Shown in pieces: positions 17,886 to 25,613 of a stretch of DNA of 64,000 nt. The stretch lies in the NCBI RefSeq assembly GCF_000147815.2, contig NC_015957.1:248001-312000 (forward strand), in the 5' to 3' direction. The position numbers and the translations under genes are program-made. Positions within the stretch are counted from its first letter, which is position 1. Every line of letters begins with the position of its first letter. The notes under the pieces are model-generated. The model searched no databases and was not told where the DNA came from. It was given only the letters and a program-made list of their open reading frames with translations. This DNA is from Streptomyces violaceusniger Tu 4113. GTDB taxonomy: Bacteria; Actinomycetota; Actinomycetes; Streptomycetales; Streptomycetaceae.

Positions 17886-19677
17886 CGCGACGATCCCGAC
17901 GGAGTCGGCGGGCGCCAGGCCGAGGAGTGCCGAGTGCGGGGCGACGGGGGCTGATCCGACCGGTGCCGGGGCCGAGTCGACTGGGCCCGAGCCGGCTGCG
18001 GCCGAGTCGTCCGGTACGGAGTTGGCCGGCATTGGGGCCGGGGCGGCGGGTACTGGGATCGGGGCGGCCGGTACTGAGCCGACTTCGGGCGAGTCGTCCG
18101 GTACGGAGTCGGGTGATCCGACCGGTGCCGGGGCCGAGTCGACTGGGCCCGAGCCGGCTGCGGCCGAGTCGTCCGGTACGGAGTTGGCCGGCACTGGGGC
18201 CGGGGCGGCCGGTACCAAGACCGCGGCGGCCGGTACTGAGCCGACTTCGGGCGAGTCGTCCGGTACGGAGTTGACCGGCACTGGGGCCGGGGCGGCCGGT
18301 ACCAAGACCGCGGCGGCCGGTACCGAGCCGACCGGGCACGAGCCGACCGGCGTCCAACCCGGTGTGGCCGCGCCTGGTGCAGCCGAGTCCGGTCCGGCCG
18401 CGCTTGGTGCAGCGGCGGCCGGTCCGGCCGCGCCTGGTGTGGCCGAGGCCGGTCCGGTCGAGCCCCGGCTGTCGCGCTCCGCGCTGAGCGACGAGGCCAC
18501 CACGCTCGACGCGGCCGACCGACTGCGCGCCAAGCGCGACGCCTTCACCCTCGACGACGTCATCTACCTCGACGGCAACTCGCTGGGCGCGCTGCCGCGT
18601 GCCGTCCCGTCCCGCCTGGCGGATGTGGTCGCCCGCGAATGGGGCGAGCTGCGCATCCGTTCCTGGGAGGAGAGCGGCTGGTGGACCGCGCCGGAGCGGG
18701 TCGGTGACCGCGTCGGCGGGCTCGTCGGCGCCGCCCCCGGCCAGGTCGTGGTGGGCGACTCGACGAGCGTGAACGTCTTCAAGGCGGTCGTCGCGGCCGT
18801 ACGGATGGCCCAGGAGCGCGGCGCCCACCGCGATCAGATCCTGGTCGACGAGACCACCTTCCCCACCGACGGCTATATCGCCGAGTCCGCCGCCCGGATG
18901 ACCGGCTGCACCCTGCGCCCGGTCGCGGCGGGCGACGTGCCCAGCGCCGTGGGCGCGCGCACCGCCGTCGCGCTCGTCAACCACGTGGACTACCGCACCG
19001 GCCGCCTCAACGACCTGCCCGGGACCACGGCCGCCGTACAAGCGGCGGGTGGACTCGTCGTATGGGACCTGTGCCACAGCGCGGGCGCCCTGCCGGTCGG
19101 GCTGGACGCCCATGGGGTCGACCTCGCGGTCGGCTGCACGTACAAGTACCTCAACGGCGGGCCCGGCGCGCCCGCGTATCTGTACGTCGCCCGTGCGCAT
19201 CAGCCCCGCTTCGACTCGCCGCTGCCCGGCTGGAACTCGCATGCCGACCCGTTCGGCATGGCCTCCGCCTACACCCCGGCCGACGGCTCGGCCCGCGGCC
19301 GCGTCGGCACCCCGGACATCCTCTCGATGCTGGCGCTGGAGGCCGCCCTCGAGGTGTGGGACGACGTGACGATCGAGGACGTCAGAGCCAAGAGCCTGGC
19401 CCTGACGGACTTCTTCCTCCGCTGTGTCGAGGACTACGTCCCGGCCGGCCGCGTCCAGTCCGTCACCCCCGCCGCGCACACCGAGCGCGGCAGCCAGGTG
19501 GCGCTGCGGTGCGCGGACGCGGGGGAGGTGATGGCGGAGCTGACGCGGCGCGGTGTCGTGGGCGACTACCGCCGCCCCGATGTGCTGCGCTTCGGCTTCA
19601 CCCCGCTGTACACGGGCTTCGCCGAGGTGGAGCGGGCGGCGCGGGTGCTGGCCGACGTGCTGCTGAAGGAGGGCTGA
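17878..19677 (+). CDS. kynU: Kynureninase with ~190-residue repeat N-terminal extension
   Basis: PLP enzyme hydrolysing kynurenine to anthranilate and alanine. 599 aa against about 410-420 usual. The family core starts near residue 197 (LSRSALSDEATTLDAADRL), with YLDGNSLGALPRA, STSVNVFK (phosphate site), VWDLCHSAGALP (Asp), the Schiff-base Lys in VGCTYKYLNGGPGAP and LRFGFTPLYTGF. Residues ~25-190 are Ala/Gly/Thr/Glu-rich repeats (ESSGTEL, AGAAGTKTAAAGTEP) from 162-bp and 87-bp DNA repeats. The ATG at 17878 overlaps the kynA stop by 8 nt, which supports this early start and translational coupling, but an internal start near 18440-18490 cannot be ruled out. Confidence 0.9.
   Translation: MSDATIPTESAGARPRSAECGATGADPTGAGAESTGPEPAAAESSGTELAGIGAGAAGTGIGAAGTEPTSGESSGTESGDPTGAGAESTGPEPAAAESSGTELAGTGAGAAGTKTAAAGTEPTSGESSGTELTGTGAGAAGTKTAAAGTEPTGHEPTGVQPGVAAPGAAESGPAALGAAAAGPAAPGVAEAGPVEPRLSRSALSDEATTLDAADRLRAKRDAFTLDDVIYLDGNSLGALPRAVPSRLADVVAREWGELRIRSWEESGWWTAPERVGDRVGGLVGAAPGQVVVGDSTSVNVFKAVVAAVRMAQERGAHRDQILVDETTFPTDGYIAESAARMTGCTLRPVAAGDVPSAVGARTAVALVNHVDYRTGRLNDLPGTTAAVQAAGGLVVWDLCHSAGALPVGLDAHGVDLAVGCTYKYLNGGPGAPAYLYVARAHQPRFDSPLPGWNSHADPFGMASAYTPADGSARGRVGTPDILSMLALEAALEVWDDVTIEDVRAKSLALTDFFLRCVEDYVPAGRVQSVTPAAHTERGSQVALRCADAGEVMAELTRRGVVGDYRRPDVLRFGFTPLYTGFAEVERAARVLADVLLKEG
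17951..18355 (+). repeat. 162-bp and 87-bp in-frame tandem repeats in kynU
   Basis: TGATCCGACCGGTGCCGGGG begins at 17952 and again at 18114, giving a 162-bp (54-codon) period. A second overlapping duplication (GAGTTG(G/A)CCGGCACTGGGG) begins at 18181 and 18268, an 87-bp (29-codon) period. Both periods are multiples of three. Copies differ at only a few bases. Confidence 0.88.
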
Positions 19678-19680
19678 CCG

Positions 19681-20565
19681 ATGGGCGGGGCAGCGGCGGA
19701 GGAGACGTCGGTCCTCGGGCTCACACCCGTGGCCCCGGACCGGACCGCCGCGTACGGCGAACACCCGGACCAGGTGGCGGACTTCTACCTTCCGCGCGGG
19801 TCGCGCGGGCCGCGCGGGGCCGCCCGCCCCGCCCCGCTCGTCCTCCTCTTCCACGGCGGGGCTTGGCGCGCCCCCTACGACCGCCGCCATGTGTCGCCCT
19901 TCGCCGCCTTCCTGGCGGGGCGGGGGCTCGCGGTGGCGTCGGTCGAATACCGCCGGGGCGGGGCGGAACCCGCGCGGGCGGGGCGGTGGCCGGAGACGTT
20001 CGACGACATCGCGGCCGCCGTGGACACCGTGCCGGGCCTCGCCCGGGAGCTGGGGCTCCCCGGGGCCGACCCGGACCGCGTGGTGCTCACCGGGCACTCC
20101 GCGGGCGGGCACGCCGTGCTGTGGGCGGCGGCCCGGCATCGGCTGCCGTCCGGCACTCCCTGGCATCTGCCCTCCCCCTCCCCGCTCCGCGGTGTCGTCG
20201 CCCTCGCCCCGATCGCGGACCTCGCCACGGCCCGTGCGCTGGACGTCTGCTCCGGCGCCGTCGGCGAACTCCTCGGTGAACTCGGCGGCGACGGCGATGA
20301 ACTGACGGCCCGGCTCGCCCTCGCCGACCCCGCCGCGCTGCTGCCCACCGCGATCCCCACCACCATCGTGCAGGGCGGCACCGACATCGACGTGCCACCG
20401 GCGGTCGCGGACGCCTTCGCGACGGCCGCGACCCGCGCCGGACAGGACGTCCGGCTGGTCAGGACGGAGGGCGGACACTTCCCACCCATCGACCCGACCA
20501 CGCCCGTCGCCCACACCGTCGCCGAGGAAATCGCCCACGTGGCCGGGACAGGCCCGGCAAGGTAG
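19681..20565 (+). CDS. kynB: Alpha/beta hydrolase, probable kynurenine formamidase
   Basis: 294-aa alpha/beta hydrolase of the esterase/lipase HSL-like type: LLFHGGAWRAPYDRR (oxyanion HGGAW), VVLTGHSAGGHAVLWAA (nucleophile Ser), IVQGGTDIDVPP (acid Asp) and RTEGGHFPPIDP (catalytic His). It starts 3 nt after the kynU stop, so it is the third gene of a kynA-kynU-kynB operon. That context makes N-formylkynurenine hydrolysis the best hypothesis, completing Trp to anthranilate. The symbol kynB is also used for unrelated metal-dependent formamidases; here it denotes role, not fold. Confidence 0.83.
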   Translation: MGGAAAEETSVLGLTPVAPDRTAAYGEHPDQVADFYLPRGSRGPRGAARPAPLVLLFHGGAWRAPYDRRHVSPFAAFLAGRGLAVASVEYRRGGAEPARAGRWPETFDDIAAAVDTVPGLARELGLPGADPDRVVLTGHSAGGHAVLWAAARHRLPSGTPWHLPSPSPLRGVVALAPIADLATARALDVCSGAVGELLGELGGDGDELTARLALADPAALLPTAIPTTIVQGGTDIDVPPAVADAFATAATRAGQDVRLVRTEGGHFPPIDPTTPVAHTVAEEIAHVAGTGPAR

Positions 20566-20862
20566 TTGGCGCACCCCAGACCGCAGCGCCCCCGACCGCG
20601 CAGCACCGCAGCGCACCCGGCGCGTGCTACCGGCCCGCGCCCGGCCGCGCATTACCGCGTGGCAATGGGGCGTGTTGTTCCGGGGACGCGTCTGGCCGCG
20701 TGGTGCCGGGGGCGTACGTGGCCACGTGGTGTCGGGGCGCACCCGGCCGGGTAACCGGGGCGCTCCCGGCCACCCAGCATCCGGGCGCACCCGGCCACGC
20801 GACCCGCGGCACACCCGGCGCCTAGAGGGTGTCCGACGGACCTTGAGGCTTGCGACGGGCTG
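20566..20862. repeat. Degenerate GCACCCGGCCACG-type repeats
   Basis: About 300 bp after the kyn operon contains diverged relatives of the 48-bp unit found at 21004 onward (for example GCACCCGGCCACGCGACCCGCGGCACACCCGGCGCC near 20788). No coding gene is supported here. Confidence 0.6.
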
Positions 20863-20982
20863 TTCCCCTCCCCGCCCTTTCCCGCACATCGATTGCGGCC
20901 CCGCCGCGTGGTGGGGCTCCGCCCCAGACCCTGGGGTCCAGGGGCGAAGCCCCTGGTTACGGGAAGGGGCGGGGAGGGGAAA
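20863..20982. repeat. Inverted-repeat element with 22-bp arms
   Basis: TTCCCCTCCCCGCCCTTTCC-G at 20863-20884 pairs with CGGGAAGGGGCGGGGAGGGG-AA at 20960-20981 with one mismatch. The interior contains nested complementary blocks (GGGGCTCCGCCCC; CCAGGGGCGAAGCCCCTGG), so the RNA would fold into a long branched hairpin. The look is that of a mobile or dispersed small intergenic element; no ORF is inside. Confidence 0.65.
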
Positions 20983-21003
20983 AGATTCGCCGGACACCCC
21001 GTA

Positions 21004-21545
21004 GCGCCGCATGGCACCCGGCCACGCAACCGGTGGCACACCGGGCGCCCAGCGCCGCATGGCACCCGGCCACGCAACCGGTGGCACACCGGGCGCCCAG
21101 CGCCGCATGGCACCCGGCCACGCAACCGGTGGCACACCGGGCGCCCAGCGCCGCATGGCACCCGGCCACGCAACCGGTGGCACACCGGGCGCCCAGCGCC
21201 GCATGGCACCCGGCCACGCAACCGGTGGCACACCGGGCGCCCAGCGCCGCATGGCACCCGGCCACGCAACCGGTGGCACACCGGGCGCCCAGCGCCGCAT
21301 GGCACCCGGCCACGCAACCGGTGGCACACCGGGCGCCCAGCGCCGCATGGCACCCGGCCACGCAACCGGTGGCACACCGGGCGCCCAGCGCCGCATGGCA
21401 CCCGGCCACGCAACCGGTGGCACACCGGGCGCCCAGCGCCGCATGGCACCCGGCCACGCAACCGGTGGCACACCGGGCGCCCAGCGCCGCATGGCACCCG
21501 GCCACGCAACCCGTGGCACACCCGGCGCCCAGCGCCGCATCGCAC
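21004..21545. repeat. 48-bp tandem repeat array, 11 copies
   Basis: Near-perfect head-to-tail array. The marker CGCCGCATGGCACCCGG recurs with ATG at 21011, 21059, 21107, 21155, 21203, 21251, 21299, 21347, 21395, 21443 and 21491. Ten copies appear identical; the eleventh is diverged and a twelfth partial follows to ~21580. Each unit contains CCGGTG-GCA-CACCGG, a 6-bp hairpin with a 3-nt loop. 48 is divisible by three and no stop occurs in several frames, which gives spurious long ORFs on both strands. Confidence 0.95.
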
Positions 21546-21659
21546 CCCGGCCACGCCCCACCGCGGCGCGCGCCCCGTCGCGTAGTACTTGAGGCGGATG
21601 CCGCACAATCCACATTCCCGGGGACGACGGCGCCGCAGGCGCTCTCTACCGTGGACGGC

Positions 21660-23087
21660 GTGACCCAGACGATTCCGCGGACCGAAATCCGCACCATCCG
21701 CCGGGCGTTGTCCCATCTGCGGAAGGACATGATTACCGGGGCCTTCGCCTTCCGCCCGGTGCCGCCGCTGGCCGCCACGCATCCGCTGGTGCGGCACATG
21801 CCCCGGGCGGTGCGGCCGTACGCGCCGTGGTTGCCGCAGGCCGCGATCGTGGCCTGCGCCTTCTATCTCATGGCCGTGGCGGGCGAGACCGAGGGCGCAG
21901 CGCTGGCCCTGCTCAGTGGTGTGCCGCTGTTGCTGGCGCTTTACCGGCCGATCGGTGCCTGGTGGCTGTCGTTCGCGGCGAGCCTCGTCTGGGGCCTGGG
22001 CGGCGCCGACATGTACGGCGGGAGCATGTGGCCCTGGCCGACGACCCTCTTCGCGTCGCACATCGCGGTGATGGTGATCGTCGCGACCCAGAACCGCCCG
22101 CGTGTGGCCGGGCGGATGCTGCTGCTCACGGCCGGGTTCGGATTCGCCTGTGAACTCGGCATCAATGCGCGGCCCACGAACGCCTTCCCCATGGTGGTCG
22201 CCTCCTGCGTCATCGTGGGCGCCGTCGTCGCCCGGCGCAGTCTGCGCGAGACCAAGCAGCAGGTGGCCGTGCAGCAGTCGGCCACCTACGAGGAGCGCTC
22301 CCGCCGCACCCTGCTGGAGGAGCGCGCGACCATCGCCCGCGAGTTGCACGATGTCGTCGCGCATCACATGTCCGTGATCGCCATCCAGGCGGAGGCGGCC
22401 CCCTACCGGGTGGCGAACCCGCCCGAGGAGCTGGCCACCAGCTTCGCGACCATCCGCGAGAACGCGGTCGCCGCGCTCACCGAACTCCGCCGCGTCCTCG
22501 GCGTCGTCCGCGCCGACGACCCCGATGCCTACGCCGACGCCGACCCCGAGGCGCCCCAGCCCACCCTCGCCACGCTCGACACGCTCTTCGCGGGGGTCCG
22601 GGCGGCGGGGCTGACCGTCGAGCACGTCATCACCGGAGCCGTACGCCCGCTGCCCTCCGGTGTGGAGCTGTCCGCCTACCGGATCGTCCAGGAGGGGCTG
22701 TCCAACGCGCTGCGCCACGCCCCCGGATCCACCGCCCGCGTCGAGATCGCGTATGTCCTCGGAGGTCTGGGCCTGCGGATCGTCAACGGCCCGCCCACCC
22801 AGCCCGTACGCCCCTCGCCGGGCATGGGCCATGGGCTGCTCGGGATGCGGGAGCGCGTGGCGATGCTGAACGGGGAGATGACGGCGGGAACGGTGGAGGA
22901 GGACGGCGGCTACGAGGTCGCGGTCTTCATCCCGGCCGCGGCCCTTCCCGAAGCGGAGGCGTCCGGGTCGTTCGGGTCCTCCGGGCCGTCCGGGTCCTCC
23001 GGGTCCTCCGGATCAGAGGCGTCCGGACCGGCGGCACCGGGGCTGACGAAGGGGCCCGCCCCGGAAGGGGAGACGATGAAGCCATGA
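21660..23087 (+). CDS. Two-component sensor histidine kinase, NarL-type (HisKA_3)
   Basis: 475-aa membrane sensor kinase. About five or six hydrophobic segments in residues 60-210, then the dimerisation/phosphoacceptor helix ERATIARELHDVVAHHMSVIAIQAEA with the phospho-His, and the HATPase domain (SAYRIVQEGLSNALRHAPGS N-box, GHGLLGMRERVAMLNG G-box). The C-terminal ~40 residues are Gly/Ser-rich from a 9-bp TCCGGGTCC repeat. The GTG at 21660 is chosen by conservation; the frame stays open upstream through the 48-bp array only because the array lacks stops. Its stop overlaps the regulator start (ATGA). Signal unknown. Confidence 0.9.
   Translation: MTQTIPRTEIRTIRRALSHLRKDMITGAFAFRPVPPLAATHPLVRHMPRAVRPYAPWLPQAAIVACAFYLMAVAGETEGAALALLSGVPLLLALYRPIGAWWLSFAASLVWGLGGADMYGGSMWPWPTTLFASHIAVMVIVATQNRPRVAGRMLLLTAGFGFACELGINARPTNAFPMVVASCVIVGAVVARRSLRETKQQVAVQQSATYEERSRRTLLEERATIARELHDVVAHHMSVIAIQAEAAPYRVANPPEELATSFATIRENAVAALTELRRVLGVVRADDPDAYADADPEAPQPTLATLDTLFAGVRAAGLTVEHVITGAVRPLPSGVELSAYRIVQEGLSNALRHAPGSTARVEIAYVLGGLGLRIVNGPPTQPVRPSPGMGHGLLGMRERVAMLNGEMTAGTVEEDGGYEVAVFIPAAALPEAEASGSFGSSGPSGSSGSSGSEASGPAAPGLTKGPAPEGETMKP
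22960..23030 (+). repeat. 9-bp in-frame repeat at histidine kinase C-terminus
   Basis: Repeated TCCGGGTCC / TCCGGGCCG triplet-of-codon units encoding GSSGSSG-like sequence just before the stop codon. Confidence 0.7.
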
Positions 23088-23779
23088 CGACCGATGTCCC
23101 CCCTCCCATCCGCGTGCTGATCGCCGACGACCAGGTGATGGTCCGCGAGGGCTTCTCCGTGCTGCTGAACGCCCAGCCCGATATCGAGGTCGTCGGCGAG
23201 GCGGTCGACGGGCGCCAGGCCATCGCGCAGGTCGCCGCCCTGCGCCCCGACGTCGTTCTGATGGACATCCGCATGCCGGAGCTCAACGGCCTCGAGGCCA
23301 CCCGGGAGATCGTCGCGGCGGACGCGGACGCCAAGGTGCTCGTCCTGACCACCTTCGACCTGGACGAATACGTGTACCAGGCGTTGCGCTCCGGAGCGAG
23401 TGGCTTCCTGCTCAAGGACGCCTCCGCCCGTCAGCTCGGCGAGGCGGTACGCGTCGTCGCGGCGGGCGAGGCGCTGCTCGCCCCGACCGTCACCAAGCGT
23501 CTGATCACCACGTTCTCGCGGATCGGGGAGGCCGCCGGGCTCGGTGGGCCGCTTCCCTCTCCGCAGGGGCGGCTGGCCGAGCTGACCGAGCGGGAGAACG
23601 AGGTCCTGGTGCTGGTCGCCCAGGGCTGCTCCAACGCCGAGATCGCCGAGCGGCTGATCGTCGCCGAGTCGACGGTGAAGACGCATGTCAGCCGGATCCT
23701 GGTGAAACTGGGGCTGCGCGACCGCACGCAGGCGGCGGTCTTCGCCTACGAGGCCCGCCTGGTCACCCCCGGAGGCTGA
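23084..23779 (+). CDS. NarL/LuxR-family response regulator
   Basis: 231-aa transcription regulator, cognate partner of the overlapping kinase (4-nt ATGA overlap). Receiver domain: IADDQVMVREGF (acidic pocket), LRPDVVLMDIRMPELNG (phospho-Asp), VLTTFDLDEYV (Thr) and GFLLKDAS (Lys). C-terminal LuxR HTH: LTERENEVLVLVAQGCSNAEIAERLIVAESTVKTHVSRILVKLGLRDR. Targets not predictable. Confidence 0.95.
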   Translation: MTTDVPPPIRVLIADDQVMVREGFSVLLNAQPDIEVVGEAVDGRQAIAQVAALRPDVVLMDIRMPELNGLEATREIVAADADAKVLVLTTFDLDEYVYQALRSGASGFLLKDASARQLGEAVRVVAAGEALLAPTVTKRLITTFSRIGEAAGLGGPLPSPQGRLAELTERENEVLVLVAQGCSNAEIAERLIVAESTVKTHVSRILVKLGLRDRTQAAVFAYEARLVTPGG

Positions 23780-24225
23780 GGAGGCCCCCCGGAGACTGCG
23801 CGGGCCCGGAGACTGCGCGGGCCCGGAGACTGCGCGGGCCCGGAGACTGCGCGGGCCCGGAGACTGCGCGGGCCCGGAGGCAGCGCGGGGCCGGAGCCTA
23901 GGAGGCCCCGAAGGCTGGCGGGCCCGAGAGGCTGCGCGGCCCCCAGAGGCTGAACGGGCCCCGGCCCCCATAGGCTGAGCGGGCCCCGGCCCCCATAGGC
24001 TGAGCGGGGCCCAAACGCTGAGCGGCCCCCATAGGCTGAGCGGGGCCCAAGCGTTGAGCGGCCCCCATAGGCTGAGCGGGGCCCAAGCGTTGAGCGGGTC
24101 CCGAAGGCGGAGCAGGCCAGAGGCTAGGAGGCCCCGGCGGCTGAGCAGATCCAGGCTGAGCAGGCCCCGAAGGCTGAGCATGCCGCCAGAGGCTGAGCAT
24201 GCCCTGGAGGCCGCGGGGCCCCGGC
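23780..24225. repeat. GC-rich tandem repeats, 17/25/36-bp units
   Basis: GGAGACTGCGCGGGCCC repeats perfectly with a 17-bp period from 23791 to about 23875 (five copies plus a variant). It then passes into CCCCCATAGGCTGAGCGGGGCCC-type units, whose CATAGGC marker lies at 23969, 23994, 24030 and 24066 (25- and 36-bp periods), and ends in looser AGGCTGAGCA relatives up to the P450 start. No coding gene is supported. The first units resemble the response-regulator stop region (GGAGGCTGAGGAGG). Confidence 0.85.
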
Positions 24226-24239
24226 GGTAGCGTCCGGGG

Positions 24240-25466
24240 ATGAGCAGCAGCCGTGCGGAAGCCCCCGCCTTCGATCCGTGGCAGCCGTCGTTCGTCGCGG
24301 ACCCGTATCCGGCGTACGCCGCCCTGCGCGAGCGCGGCCGCGTGCACTGGTTCGAGCCCTCCCGTCAGTGGCTGATCCCGCGGCACGCTGATGTCAGCGC
24401 CCTGCTGCGGGACCGCCGGCTCGGCCGCACCTATCTGCACCGCTTCAGCCATGAGGAGTTCGGCCGCACCGCACCCCCGCCCGAGCACGAGCCGTTCCAC
24501 ACCCTCAACGACCACGGCATGCTCGATCTCGAACCGCCGGACCACACCCGGCTGCGGCGGCTCGTCTCCAAGGCGTTCACTCCGCGGACGGTCGAGGCGC
24601 TGGTGCCGACGATCCGGCGGTTCGCGGACGAACTCGTCGATTCCCTCGTCGCCTCGGGCGGCGGCGATCTCATCGCGGCGGTCGCCGAACCGCTGCCGGT
24701 CGCCGTCATCGCCGAGATGCTCGGCATCCCACCGGCCGACCGCCCCGCCCTGCGGCCCTGGTCGGCGGATATCTGCGGGATGTACGAGCTGGGGCCGAGC
24801 GAGGAGACGGCGCGCCGGGCGGTGCGCGCGTCGCTCGAATTCTCCGGCTATCTGCGCGAGTTGATCGGCGCGCGCCGCAAGGCCCCGGGGGACGATCTGA
24901 TCAGCGGGCTCATCGCCGCGCATGACGAGGGTGACCGGCTCACCGAGCAGGAGATGATCTCCACCTGTGTGCTGTTGCTCAACGCGGGCCATGAGGCCAC
25001 GGTCAACTCCACCGGCAACGGCTGGTGGGCGCTGTTCCGCCACCCCGAGCAGCTCGCCCGGCTCCGCGCCGAACCGGACGCGCTGCTGCCCACCGCCGTG
25101 GACGAACTCCTGCGCTTCGACACCCCGCTACAGCTCTTCGAGCGCTGGGTGCTGGAGGACATCGAGGTCGATGGCACGGCCATCCCGCGCGGCAGCGAGG
25201 TCGCCCTGCTCTTCGGGTCGGCCAACCGCGACCCGGCCCGTTTCGACCGCCCCGACGCCCTCGATCTCTCCCGCGCCGACAACCCGCATGTCAGCTTCGG
25301 CGCCGGGATCCACTACTGCCTCGGCGCCCCGCTGGCCCGTCTTGAGCTCGCCGCCTCCTTCGGGGCCCTGCTCCGTAAGGCGCCCGGGATGCGGCTGGTC
25401 AAGGAGCCGGAGCCGCAGGCGAACTTCGTGATCCGCGGGCTGCGGGAGCTGCTGGTCGAGCTCTGA
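24240..25466 (+). CDS. Cytochrome P450 (CYP107-like)
   Basis: 408-aa soluble class I P450. I-helix LLLNAGHEATVNS (oxygen-activating Thr), K-helix VDELLRF (ExxR) and heme-binding loop FGAGIHYCLGAPLARLE with the axial Cys are all present, and length is normal. The look is that of the CYP107/105 actinobacterial secondary-metabolism and xenobiotic group. No ferredoxin or reductase gene is adjacent, so electrons come from elsewhere. Weak ribosome binding site (CCGGGGATG). Substrate unknown. Confidence 0.93.
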   Translation: MSSSRAEAPAFDPWQPSFVADPYPAYAALRERGRVHWFEPSRQWLIPRHADVSALLRDRRLGRTYLHRFSHEEFGRTAPPPEHEPFHTLNDHGMLDLEPPDHTRLRRLVSKAFTPRTVEALVPTIRRFADELVDSLVASGGGDLIAAVAEPLPVAVIAEMLGIPPADRPALRPWSADICGMYELGPSEETARRAVRASLEFSGYLRELIGARRKAPGDDLISGLIAAHDEGDRLTEQEMISTCVLLLNAGHEATVNSTGNGWWALFRHPEQLARLRAEPDALLPTAVDELLRFDTPLQLFERWVLEDIEVDGTAIPRGSEVALLFGSANRDPARFDRPDALDLSRADNPHVSFGAGIHYCLGAPLARLELAASFGALLRKAPGMRLVKEPEPQANFVIRGLRELLVEL

Positions 25467-25546
25467 GCGGACGACGACGGCCGGACAGCAGACACGCAGA
25501 CAGCAGCCAGCAGACACAGCACCCTGCAGATAGCGCAGACGAAAGT

Positions 25547-25583
25547 GCCCCCTGTTGTCCACAGCCTGTGGACAACAGGGGGC
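25547..25583. terminator. Perfect 17-bp palindromic hairpin between convergent genes
   Basis: GCCCCCTGTTGTCCACA, loop GCC, then its exact complement. It lies between the convergent P450 and ABC-permease genes and would serve as a bidirectional terminator. Confidence 0.75.
25555..25575. promoter_or_regulatory. Two inverted perfect DnaA boxes
   Basis: TTGTCCACA at 25555-25563 and its reverse complement at 25567-25575, 3 bp apart. TTGTCCACA is the preferred Streptomyces DnaA box. The two boxes coincide with the hairpin stem, so they may be a by-product of a terminator or a genuine DnaA-binding site. Confidence 0.5.
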
Positions 25584-25613
25584 GATTGCCGGGGTGTGGT
25601 GGGCCGACGGGGG

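Noticed and set aside
21004..21580. CRISPR array
   Set aside because: Units are contiguous 48-bp tandem copies with no variable spacers, and no cas genes are present.
17713..21615. 1300-codon minus-strand ORF spanning the kyn operon and the 48-bp array
   Set aside because: It is antisense to three genes with clear catalytic motifs, and the array is simply stop-free in several frames; no recognisable domains.
20850..21659. N-terminal extension of the histidine kinase through the 48-bp repeats
   Set aside because: The frame is open only because the unit has no stop; sequence before 21660 is not kinase-like and lacks a ribosome binding site.
20652..22832. 726-codon minus-strand ORF over the 48-bp array and histidine kinase
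   Set aside because: Shadow of the kinase and of the stop-free array; Arg/Gly-rich composition typical of antisense GC-rich frames.
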